Source of the DNA: Odiellus spinosus
Taxonomy: Eukaryota; Arthropoda; Arachnida; Opiliones; Phalangiidae
Length of the DNA: 64,000 bases
NCBI GenBank assembly: GCA_963920705.1
Contig: OY987226.1
Location: 17,176,501-17,240,500, forward strand
Direction: 5' to 3'
Numbering within the stretch: position 1 is the stretch's first letter; the number at the start of each line of letters is the position of its first letter. The notes under the pieces are model-generated. The model had not been told where the DNA came from, did no database searches, and saw nothing but the letters and a program-made list of their open reading frames with translations. Positions 27,401 to 40,400 of the stretch are shown one piece after another. Made by a program: the position numbers and the translations under genes.

Positions 27401-30400
27401 AGTATAACAAGAATATTTCCAATTCACGCGATTATTCGTCTACTACAAAATTGAAGAAACTAAGCTAGGCCTCTGTCCCCTAAAGTGACGCTGTCACCAT
27501 TTTTTTCAAAGGTCTATGGTTCAATGTTTTTGGTTTTTCATCAGAGTGAAGTGCTTATTTGTTGACTCTTCCTCTAAAAGTATGAGGAATGTTTTTGCGC
27601 AGTGAAACATTCAGAAAGTGTTTCAGAATTATACATTTTGGCATTTAATTAAAATTAAAACCCTTGACTAATCAAAAGACGTCCCACTTTTAGCATAAAA
27701 AAAAACTACAGCGAAACAGTCTTAAAAACGCTCTAAATCTCGTTCTTAATTTTTTACACGCGCACAATCGCGAGTATAACAGCTAAAGGTGGAGAGTCTT
27801 TTGACAGGTCGCAAGTTCTTCTTTTAATTGGATGACAAAATCTGAATCTTTTCCAATTTTATATGTAATTCATATTCATTTCCCGAATGTTTTAATTCGC
27901 GAACATACCTTATTTTTAACAGTAGAATCGATAAAAATCTCTTCACCCTCCCTTTAAAAAACTATTTTCGCTACACCTTCAGGTTGACCACGGTTACTTT
28001 ATCGTAGTACTATCAACAATAGACATCTATATATTAATAAAGATGAATTACATCACTTGGCGTTTATAAGCGTACTCTAACGGAAAACCGAGGTAAAGGT
28101 AGAACTAACAAAACCAAGTGCATAACTGCTATGGATGGGGAATAGGCAGACGCGCACGTGGTTTTACTAGTTCATACATTTACCTGTTTTCCGTTAGAGG
28201 ACGTTTATGAACGCCAGGTTTTGTCATTCATCTTTAACTATTAAGATTGATGTACATTGTTAATAGCACTAGGTCTCACTGTCAAAACCTGATTACTAAT
28301 AAAATTGGAAAGTTACGAACTTCGACTTAAGAAACGGAAATATTGGTACTCTTTTCGATAGACATTTTAGGGTGTATTTTTCTTTTATAACAGAGTTATG
28401 AGATTAAAGATAAAAGATTCGAGATAAACCCAAAATGAAAAAGAGAGTGAGAGTGAGAGTGAGAGAAAGAGTGAAGGAGATAAAAGCGAAAAAAAAAAAA
28501 AGCTAGCGATGCAGCGGTGCTATCGGATAATATTAATCTTCTAGCTGTTAATTTAAATGTCTTATCGTGTTAATCGGTAAACTTGTCGGATATTGTATAT
28601 GTTTATATATTGTTTTAAGTTGTTGCGGTTGACTTACGGTGGGTCTGCAAGTGGCCCTCGTAATATGGTAGATAGACATGGGTCGCGTGAGTGGGTTTCC
28701 CAAACAGAGCCGATTCCTCGAAGTCCTCACCTACACCGCAACGGTACAGGGCACTCAATCAGCCATTTTAAACTGCCACATCATATCAGATATCACGTAT
28801 TTCCCAAATTTCCACTTTAAACCCGGTCGGGGACAGCTAAATTTGTTTGTGTGGTTAATAAGCTCAGCGTTTTAAACATTGCTTATTGTTAATTTAGAAA
28901 TATAAGTTAACGCGGATGAGACCCTCGAACCGGTATTAAATTATTAACACTGAAATTACGAACAACGAAAATTTAGAACTATTTGGCTTCAAGACTCGAG
29001 AGAGTTTTGATAGTTTTTGAAGTTTCGTGTGTTTAGGTGAATTTCGAAATAAACGTTTCATTTCAGCGCTTATACGCTGTTTCTATAACCTTGTTTAATT
29101 CCGTGACTTTTCCATGACCTCTAAGGTCAACTATAAAATACCCTGATGCTATTCTGAACTAATGGGTCAATTTGAAAATATTCCGATACTATTCTAATAT
29201 TGGGTCAGTTTTAAAATACCCTGGTGTTATTCTGACCTATTGGGTCAATTTTAAAATACTCTGAGGTTATTCCGACCAATTGGGTTAAAAATATAATGAT
29301 GCGATTCTGACCTATTGGGTCAATTTTTAAATACTCTGTTGCGATTTTGACCTATCGAGTCAATTTTAATACACCTTGATACTATTCTGACATATTAATC
29401 ATTTTAAAATACGCTGGTGTTATTCTTTTATCTAATTAACCTCCAAATACCCTGATTCAATTTTAAAATTTAATCCTAAATGTTTCTTTTAATACTAAAC
29501 AAATGAATCAAATCTCTAGCCATGAATCTTTCATTGCCCTTTGAGATAAATTTTAAAGCTGGACAGTTCTTTTAATAAAAGGCGTTACATGCAAATCTCT
29601 AGCTCACAAATCTAACAAATCAAATCTGTATTTGGAATAATGAAAATAATTTATAAGGGAGAGTCTTCTAAAGTTTAAAATCTTCTCGAAATTTGGAAGA
29701 ACCTCTTAAAAACTTGATCCCGCTCTGTGAAAACGGACATACGTGTCTATCTAACTTGAACTCGCTAACGGTGATTCAAAGCTCGGTTAATAATTGCGGA
29801 GCGTAGATTTCTGTTAGAGTAGCGGACGTGATTTAAATTGAGTTAAATTTAGAAACGAAATGAAAAGATCCTACACTGTTTCCGCGAGTATCGTGGCTCG
29901 CGACTAAATAGTACCGTAACAATTTTATCAAACAAAGAATACGAAGTGGAAAGGACAAATAAAATGGTTCAAATAAATAATAGTGCTCAAAAATAAAAAT
30001 AAAATTGAGAAAAAGAGAAAATGGAAAATAGAGGGATTATTGTTTCGAGATGCGGAGTTCGGAAAAAAAATAAGAATTTTTTGTTTCCCCTAAAAATAGG
30101 CCGAAACCACCAGTTACTTAGTAGGCCTGCATTATATTAGCATTTTCATCACAAATTGGACTATACTCTGTTCATTAAATTCAATTAATATAAATTCGAT
30201 TCGATTAATAACCTAATTTTAACTCATTCAAAATACGGGGTTAAGCCTTGTCTTAAAGGAATGGTTCGTGATAAAAATGTTTTTCACGATAAATTAAGAA
30301 AAAGTTCAATAGAAGTTTTAGAAATCTAAATAACGCGTACGTGTACGCGTAGCTACTCTTAAAGTACACATCTGCCTCGATTCGGGTCTTGTCAAAGTGA

Positions 30401-33400
30401 TTTTGCACCAAGATCGCGAATTCAATAAATACAAATATATATAGTATATTTAGAATTTTTTAATCATAAACCATTCCTTTAAAATGATGCGAACAAATTA
30501 TAATTTTCTAAGCGCAATTAAAGGGAGAATGCAGCCCAACAATAAGTGATTTTCTTATGTGTATTCCTTATCGTTTAAATAGGCCTAATCCACTAGTAAA
30601 AAATATTACGATAGAATACAATTTGTGAATTTCTTGGAAAATAGACTTAATATGATCCGCGTTGAATTTGAAATCTTGCCATTATCCGCGAATCAAGTGA
30701 GAAGCGCGCTATATTCTAGGCTTAAGAGGAGCATGCTTTCACTAGTTAAATACAAGATATTCAACTCATTAAGCCTACTAATTAAGAGGAAGTTAGCGGG
30801 AGGGCGCAGAAGAAAATGAAGTGGTTTTTAGTGATTCTGTTTCTAAAAATAAGACACGCTTGCGTCGGAAAATATTCAGGAATTGTACAAAAAATCGGAA
30901 ACCTGATTTTGACATAGAACTAAAAGAAGAATCCATGACTAATCAATGACTAATCAATGACTAATCAATGGACGCAATACCGTTGGCTTAATAAAATCCC
31001 CCGACACGTGCTGCGGTCCACTTTAATGTTCACGCGCACAATCACGCGTTCAACAGCGCGTGTCGTGGATATGGTTTGAAGCCATAGGCGAGGAGTATTT
31101 GATTGGTCATAGGTTATTCTTTGAATCGAATGGCAAAATCTGACTCTTTTCCTATTTTTGCACAATTTAGAGTCATTTTTGTCCGAATGTTTAAATATAA
31201 GAACCACTCTTAGTTTAAATAGTAAAATTGTTAAAAAACATTTCATTATCTTCTTCATCCTACCATTAAAAATTGATATCTATCTTAATATTGGTTTGTA
31301 ATATTTTTTACCTTTAAATGGTAAGTAATCTACGACAGAAAATCAATCGTATTTGGTTGCATTCTCCCTTTAAATGATCTATATATGTCTGCTCAATATT
31401 TGTAGAGTTTTCAACGCGTACAAAGTTATGATCCCTCTTATCTACAAGCAATTATATTCTGTGATAAGAGAAGGCTCATAAGAATTAAATTGTACCACAA
31501 GTAAAGCATGATTTACCTGTGATTGTACTCATTGAAAACTCCTTAACTGATTGCGAGTACATGAGACGATCAAAGTGTGTAGCCTCATGCGTGCACTAAT
31601 TCGTAATGCGCTAGTTAAATATTTTATGTAAAGTACTCTAGATGGGGGATTTGGATCTATATCCAGTGCGCATTCGCGTTGCGTGGCTAAATAGTGCGCG
31701 ATGCAATCTAAAAATGCATGAACAGAATTCTAGTCTAATTTATAATAATAGATTATTTAAATCTAACCAAAAGAAAATGAGAAAAAATCCTGATTTTTGT
31801 TAGTAAAAAATAATAAACATTTATTGTTTAAAAACTAGTTACAAAAACTAGTACTAAACAATAACTAAAACTAGTTTAATACTATGAAACTATAAAGGGG
31901 TTCTCTCACTATTAAATAGAATAGCTCGATAATGTATTTAAGTAATGGATATGGTAGAGTCACGGTATTAGTGTGATATAATTGATTTTTAAATTATCTT
32001 AATATTAAAAAATGATTCATAATTGAAATGGTTAAAGATATTATTAACAGTTAATCATAATTAATAGTCAATCATGATTATTAATTATTATTAGTCAATC
32101 ATGATTGTTAGTTATTATTAGTCAATCATTACTAATAATTATAGTAATCATGATATAGTCAATCACTACTACTTAATTATAGTAAATCATGATATAGTCA
32201 ATCATGATATAGTTAACCACGATTAATAAATATTAATAAGGGTTAGTAATAATTAATCAAGATTAACATTTAATAACAGTTAATCATAATTAATCATAAT
32301 GATATACTTATTAGACAAAGGATATTAATTTGAAAATTCGCTAAATTTAATTTTAGTAGTGAGAGAACCCTGAGACTACCTGAAGGTAAAGTGCATCCAT
32401 TGACTCGCTTAGAAATAATAGAGAGAAAGGCAGGGGTGATGACGTCAATGCGCGTACCTCTTATTCCCCGCCTTTCGCTTCATTAACTCTAAACCAGTCA
32501 GTAGACGACAATAAACCAATTTCTAGGAATGTTAAAAAGTAATAAATTCGTTAAAAAAAATAAAAACTTAAAAAAACTGGATTAAACTTAATAAAATCCG
32601 ATTAAATATTCTAAAAATTAACGTAACTTCGCGCCTAATTAAAAGTTAAATTGATTAAGTATTAAACGTTTCCGAAAGCGGGTCGTCTCCTGCGTCTTAA
32701 ACTATAATATCTAAAGCGGTGATCGAAGGTGAAAAATGGAATCAAGATTACTGTACCTCCTTCGTCCTCGGAATCGCTCATGAAGGTCTCTTGCATCGTC
32801 TCTGGCGCCACCACGCGGTATTTTTCTTCCGTGATGGTCGTCGTGGTCGTCGTCACGATCGTCTCCGTCACTACTTTCAAAGTTTCAACCACAGATATGT
32901 AACCCAGACGCTGGGCGATAGACAGAGCCGTTTGTCCTTGCTGAGATTAAACAACAAAAAAAAGGGGGAGCAACGAAATTAACTTATTATACTCAAACCA
33001 AGAAGTTAAATTATTTACGGGAACAGTTTTTCTACTGGATTAAAAGCAATGGAGTAAAAAAGCAGACAAATTTTTCTGCTTTTCTTTTAAATCCATTCCT
33101 TCAGTCAAGGGATAAAGATAGTTTATTTGGAAATTTAGGTTAAAGTTACATGTATGCTATGGTTAAAGTTATCTGGAATTTGAGGTTAAAATTTACAGGG
33201 AAATTGAGGTTAAAGTTACCCGGGAATTGAGGTTAAAAGTTACCGGGAAAGTGAGGTTAAAGTTTCCCGGAAGTTGGGGTTAAAAGAGTATTATTTGACT
33301 AGACTATAGAGTCTAGACTATAATTTAACTATGAAATAATATGAATCTGGGTTCTTACGTTGGTGGTGGCGTTGGGCGAAGCTCTGTGTTCGAGGAGGAG

Positions 33401-36400
33401 GTTAACGATGAGGGTGTGTCCCTGCTGGGCGGCTTGATGCAAAGGCGTGTAACCATGAGAATTGGTCGAGTTGACGTCGGCACCGTGTTGCAGCAAGAAA
33501 CGGATCATATTCAATTGTCCAAAATGGCAAGCCACGTGTAAAGGCGTGTAGCCGGCCTTAGTTGGCGGGTCCGTCTCGGCGCTGTTCTTTACCAAGATGG
33601 CCGCCACATTAACGCGATCTTCTTGCGCGCACAAATGCAGAGGAGTCAAACCATTCTGAAATTCGGCAAATGGATCAAGTCATTTAGAATTTAATATATA
33701 TACGGCGCGTATTCTATTGGTCAAAATGAGAAACCATAAGTTGACTCGACACTTACCTTAGCTTTAGCGTTGACATCGGCGTGGTGTTCAATAAGTAGGG
33801 TAGTGATATCGGTATGTCCTTCTTGGGCAGCCAAATGGAGCGGGGTGAATCCGGCCTTGGACTCGGCGTTGGCTTTGGCGCCGTACTCTAGCAAAGTGGT
33901 AGCGATGTCCATTTGGTTCTTCTTTGCCGAAATGTGAAGGGGAGTGTACCCGTTCTTGGCCACAGCGTGTGGTGAGGCTCCTTTATCCAATAGCAAGAGG
34001 GCCACGTTCACGTGATCGTAGTGGGCCGCCACATGCAATGGTGTGACGCCATTCTGATTGTGACAAAGAGGAAAAAAAATGAGACAAACATGATTTCAGA
34101 TTTATGGCATTTGGGCCAACTGAAATTACTTCCCTCGCCAAATGAAAAATGGTTAAATTATTCAACATCTCACCTTTCCTTGGGCATCAACGGGCGCGTC
34201 TTTTTGCAATAGAAGTCTGGCCACTTTAATATTGCCATATTTGGCGGCCAAATGCAAAGGAGTGAATCCTTTCTGGAAGTACGCAAATGGGGAAAAACAA
34301 TTATTATAAATGATGTTTTTAGATTCGTTTCAAGTCTCAAGCTAGTAATTAGTTACCTTGGTTGTGGCTGTAAGAGAAGCTCCGTGATCCAAGAGAACGG
34401 AAGCGACTTCTTCTTGTCCTTCTTTGGCGGCGATATGCAAGGCCGTGTACATATCCTTGGTAGTGGCGTCCACGGCCGCTCCATGTTGAAGTAATAATCC
34501 AACGATATCAACGTTCCCTAATCGAGCCGCGATGTGCAGGGGAGTTTGTTCTTCCTAAGTACATTGTACAAATGTCACGAACTTTTAACCCTTGACCCTG
34601 AAGAAGTACTTGTAGTGTAAAAATCTATATAATTACCCTGGCTCTCGCATCGACATGAGCTCCGTTTCTCAACAAGATTCGGATGATGTCAGTTTGGTTG
34701 GCACGGGCAGCCAAGTGAAGGGGGGTTTCGCCCCTGACTGTGGGTACATCCGGGTTGGCCCCGTGTTGAATCAAAAATATGACGATATTCATGCAGCCCA
34801 TGAATGAGGCCACGTGCAAAGGAGTAAGTCCAGACTAAACAGACAAAATTGCAGTGATAAGTAACGTTAACTTAACCCTAACTATCGGAAGTCTTCTAAA
34901 AAAAATGTTCCTTACTTCGGTAGTCGCTTCGATAGACGCTCCGTGCTTGAGGAGTAATTCAATGACCTTGATACGATTCTTCTTGCAGGCAATGTGTAAT
35001 GGAGTAAATCCATTCAGAGCCCGAGCATTTGGGTCGGCCTTACGATCCAGGAGTAATTTTGCCACGCGTACGTGACCGCAGTGAGCGGCAACGTGTAACG
35101 CCGTCAGATAATCCTAAACGGGCGATGTCATTCGCGTTAAAAAGGCAGATCTAGTTTATCCCTTTGGTGCATCTTATTTAGATTACTTACAACTGTCACG
35201 TCATCAACTGGAGCTTTGTGGTAAAGCAAAATTCTGGCGCTGTCAACGTGATCGCCTTGCGAAGCCATGTGTAAAGGTGCTAAACCGTTCTATTTTGGGG
35301 AGTCAAATTTCGTATTCAAATTTACATTTTCCAAATTTAATTAAAGCGTTATTATGCTATCAATTACTTTAGTTTTAGCGGTTATAGGCGCCCCTCTTTC
35401 CAATAGCAGATCAACAACTTGATCGTGGCCGCTACGAGCAGCACAGTGAAGTGGTGTAAGGCCGTCCTGAAATTCAGTTTCGAAATCATTATTTTCAACA
35501 AAATGCATTAGATTCCTACAAAATTTAGTTTCCATGAAATTTCCCAGATATTTCAGGTGCACCTTGTTATTCTCTAAGGTTTAAAATCAGAAAGGTGCAG
35601 TAGAAATTATTAGTGTCCCAGATTTTTTATGATTTTTCTCAACATTCTAATTTCCTGGTAATTCCAGAATGTCTAGGTTTCTAACTACTAATAACTCGAA
35701 TAAAATTTGATGGCTTTTCCAACTGGAAATTGCTTAAATGTAAGATAAGCCTTTCTCAGCAAACAATTGTGTATCAAATTTCTGAGAAACGCTTATGTAA
35801 ATAAACTGTTTAAGACGTGTCACCCCTATCGCTAAACGAGTTTAAAAACTTCTACTCAGTGGAAAACGATGCAATTTAATAAGTTAATAAGTACTGACCC
35901 TTGTGGAAGCGTCAATCTTTGCATTCTTCTGAACCAGGAGGTTTACCATGTTTGATTTGCCCCATTTGGCTGCGACATGTAATGGTGTAATTTGGTGCTG
36001 CAAGCAAATTGACGATTACGTATTGAAAATTGAGAATTACTGAGAATCATTGACTGCGGCGCGTATTGTTTACCTTGGCGGCAAAGTTGCAATCGGCGCC
36101 CTTTTCCAAGAGTATGGTGGCGATATTTTCGTTTCCGTAGTGAGCGGCGATGTGTAGGGGCGTGAATCCGCTCTTGGAAGTGACGTCGGGGTTATGGTCA
36201 TTTTGCAGGAGGAGGGCGGCCGCCTTGCAGTCGTCTTTCTTGGCGGCGATGTGGAGCGCGGGCAGTCGTACCCTTCCTTTGGCGTCGTTCTCGAGGAGGA
36301 CGGCGACCACTTTGTCGTGTCCTTGTTGGAGGGCGACGGCCAGCGGCGTGAAGCCGTCTTCCGTCGCCAGGCTCTGATTAGCCCCGTTGGCCAGCAGGAA

Positions 36401-37427
36401 TCGAACCACGGTATCGTGGTTCTCTTGAGCCGCCATGTACAGCGGAGTGAAGCCGTTCTGCGATTGGACGTTAACGTTAGCGCCATTCTGCACAAGGATC
36501 TTGACGACTTCTTCTTGGCCGGCCAACGAAGCGATGTGCAGGGCCGTGTTGCCCTTCTTGGTCGCCGCATTCACGTTCGCTCCTCGTTTCAACAATTCAC
36601 TTACGACGGCCACGTGGCCTTCTTTCGATGCCAAATGTAGAGCGTTCAACCCATTCTGTGATCACGGAAGCGATTGAAATTTAGTTTATCAATAATCATC
36701 CCAGTAGGAAACGTCGCGACAAAATCTCACTACCTATACATCATTTAACTAAATAACCCCACTTAAATTATGACCAGCCTTATGTCTATGTACGCGTTAA
36801 AATAGTCAAAACCAACCCAACAAATTTATCGAAAAATACTTCCAAAGTACGTCGCATATATGTGGGAAACGTGTTTTAAATGAACTAAAACTAGATATAT
36901 ATTTATATTGATTTTTTGCTCTATTTTTTGAGAAGAAAATCTTCGTTTTAGGATTTAGATGCATTCATCCTTTAAGATAAGGGATTGTATATGTCATGAC
37001 TCACTTCACTAACATATATTACTCTACCTCTTCAAGATAAGGAGCAATTTCTACGACAACTCAACTTGATAAAAAAATACAAATTGTAAGATCTCATTTA
37101 TAACAAACGGCCTATAATTATGCGTTTTAAAAGTTAAAATATTTTAAAATGTATATGCTAAAAGCACTTACGGCGTTGCTGGTATTTATGTCGATGCTCC
37201 CTTTCAAGTATTCGAGTACTTTGTCCAAATTGCCAGCTCTGGCTGCTCGCAGAAAACTCGCGTTGCCATCAGTCTAATTGAGAGAAAGAAAAGAAAAACA
37301 TATTCATTAGAATTAAAAATTATACAAACTAAAATTGCCTAATTATTATACTTAATAAAACAAGAAACAACCCAATTATATCAACCCAATTATAAGCCAA
37401 TAACTTTGTCAGTTGAATATTTAATTG

Positions 37428-37459
<32 letters not shown>

Positions 37460-40400
37460 CGAAACAAAAATTCTACAAAAGGTAACGAAAATTGGGTGTA
37501 AAAATTTACGAAAATTTTGGATGTGAACATCCCTAAACAAATACTTCCTACAAGAAATTTGGAAATTTACATTTGAACCCACATTATGTCAAACCTAGTA
37601 TATTATTTGGGTCGTGAACTGTGAGGTTCTTCAACAAGCTAAGTATCTTAATCAAAATCTAGGGAGTTCCTATTTTCAAACTGAAAACTCAACATACCCA
37701 ACCGTGAAAGGGTCCCGATTGAAGAACTGATTGATTACAGGTATATAATCTTACCGTATATGACTTTTCTACACCAAGGGGTAGTTGAGAATCCTTTGGT
37801 TTTTCAACAACAATTGGTGGGTTCGCAATGACCGTTGGCTTTTCAAAAACAAGGGGTGGTTTCCTAATGACCATTGGATTTTCAACTGCCAGAGATGTTG
37901 GGGATCCATTACCGAGTCCATTTTGTAAATGGTACAATACCAATAGGACGCAAACGCAATTAAGTAACACGAAAAAGGTCACAGTCATCCAAGGACCTTG
38001 ACCAGCTAACATAAAATTTAAAACCCATTCCAAGACGATTAAAATCGCGTCTATGAACATGATATATCGTGAAAAATATTGATTCAATCAGAGCGCTTAA
38101 CTTTAAAAGTACTAAACAGTACAATAAAATTTGTAGTAGATATTGTTCCAATTTAGATTAAAATCGAAATGGTATCTTATGTTCATATTTAAGAACTCTT
38201 CAATTATAAGAACCGCACGACCTAACGCGGCCCGGTCTTTAATAATACTAAATTTGAGTTAAAACGTTATTAATAAAAATACTCTAGAACGCGATGTCGA
38301 GGAATGGGCGATACAAAAACAACCAGCCGTTTTAACAAAACACCAAGGATGAACTGAAAAAGAAACGCACCTGATCGAGAATAGTTTTTATTTTATTTAA
38401 ACTAAAAGATTAGCATCTGAAAAGATTACAATTATCGTGGGATGATATCTAATTATACCAAAACCGATACGCTTTTCATTTTTTCGCAAACAGTATACAA
38501 GAACTATGGCTATTTTAAATATATTTCAACTTATATTTCTCCACGGGTTTGTTACGAATCATAATGGATATTACCAACCGCGTTGGTGTAAAGATACAAA
38601 TTAGTCTATCTACCCAACAACAATCCCGAGTGATTACAAAAGGTCTGGGTCGCGGAATTATCTGTAAATGATGTAATATATAACTACGTAAATTTAGAGT
38701 TTCTGTACGATAATGAGATATTAAATTAGATCATCGATTTTATTAATCTTATCTTTCGATACACGTGTATTTAATTTAACAAAGTATGTATAATGTTCAG
38801 TAATAAATTATGATATATGATTATGTACTTGGCTAGCTATTCAAAAGAGAGTTAACATAACGTGGAAAGCCGAGGAGGATTGATACACAATGTAAAATCT
38901 CATAAAGAATAATGTAGTCGGTGTCAACTATATACCTTTGAACAACAATATATTTTCAATGTCGATAGCAACAAATCGACCCAAATGTTTCGCATGAGTT
39001 TACGCGAACTCTTTTGTATAAATAGGTTAAGCCATGGTAGAGGTTAAAGTGTTTGGCTAAAGGACCACCGTAATAAGAATTTGAATCATGTTTAAAATCT
39101 TGTAAAATGTCTCGAGTTGCTGAAAGAATTCCAATAAAATCTAAAGCTTATTTGTGCTACAATAAATTTCCAAATTTACAGATTAAAATAATAATTTTTA
39201 AAGAAAATAGACCTCTAAATTTTCAACAAAAATAGAAAACTAGTTATTTTAACAATTATGGTTTCAATGTTTACACGTTCATCTTAATTAAATAATACAT
39301 TAATTCCTGTATTTCAATAGTTTGTTTACTTATTTGATAAATAGGTCAAATGAAATTGCGATCTACATAACGTTCAGGTTAAAATAAAGCCAAGGGCAAA
39401 AACTCAGTTGACGAATTGTTTACTAGCCTTAGTATCGATTGAATAATTAATATTAGGGGTTAATTACTTGTAATTTAGTTAACTGTTCATTTCTCTAAAT
39501 GTTTTGGGGAGGTTTCTACAAACATAACGTTAATGTTAACTTAAATTCGTTTTTCGTTTGATATACTAACCTTAAAGTTACCTAATATCGTTGAATAATT
39601 AACATTAGGATTTAATTACCTAAAGTTTAGACAATTTAATTACTGAAATTGTTCATGCTTTGGGAAGTCTAAAATAATTATATAATTTCAAAGTTGTAAA
39701 AGTAGGCCTAATGAAAGTAAAATGCGACAGAAATGACAAAATATACTTATCCTACATAAATAGCCTCAAAAATCGTAAATAAAATGCGGAAAAAAATAGA
39801 TTGCCTATCAATAGATCTGTCAGCACCCTTCAGGGTATGAAAAAATGAAAAGTCGGTCTCTTAGATCGTGACTCCAGACAGCGAAAGCGATCGAGTCGGC
39901 CAGGCTGGCGGGCGAGGCTTATCGATTTGAAATCAGAAAAGGCCAAGTCCCGAGCTAACCACACCCTGCTAGGCCTTTTCAAAAACCAAACCATATTACC
40001 ACTATATTCTCAAGACACTAGCCAACCTTCGAAGTGAACGAAATTCCCACGGAAAGAGCCTTCTTCCAAAAACAAATAAGCAGACAACTAAGACTGAGAC
40101 GGAACATACTTACTTGTACTTGCATGATTTGCTAATACGTAAAGCCTACCTTCTACAACATATTGGTCACGTGACATAATTACAGGGACTTGTCAACCGA
40201 TGGGACAAATGCCCCCGCTCTATTTTTACTCTTGATTTTCTGGCCCCCAAACCTTTTTCAATGTCACAGCCTTTGTCAATAAGCAGGTGGGATGGGGTTG
40301 ACCCCCTGTCCAATAAACTTTAAATGCCCTAGGCTAACTAAGTTCTAGCTTAAGGCCTCACCCTGAAATGTCCGAAAGCCATTAATTGGGGCCTGAAATA

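Larger units (their letters stand above)
25649..32756 (-). other. Ankyrin intron 13
   Basis: 7.1 kb. It includes the candidate cassette exon (28638-28730), a family A element, two family G repeats, the 40-base degenerate array at 29095-29460, a possible family D element at 30521-31376 and an AT-only stretch at 32035-32295. Confidence 0.6.

Noticed and set aside
36194-36640. 148-codon plus-strand frame opposite exon 3
   Set aside because: Shadow of the GC-rich ankyrin-repeat exon; the minus frame is the conserved one.
40128-40139. MQVQ leader ending on GTAAGT in phase 0 inside intron 1
   Set aside because: Four codons in a poor start context, and the sequence resembles a short dispersed repeat seen elsewhere in the window.
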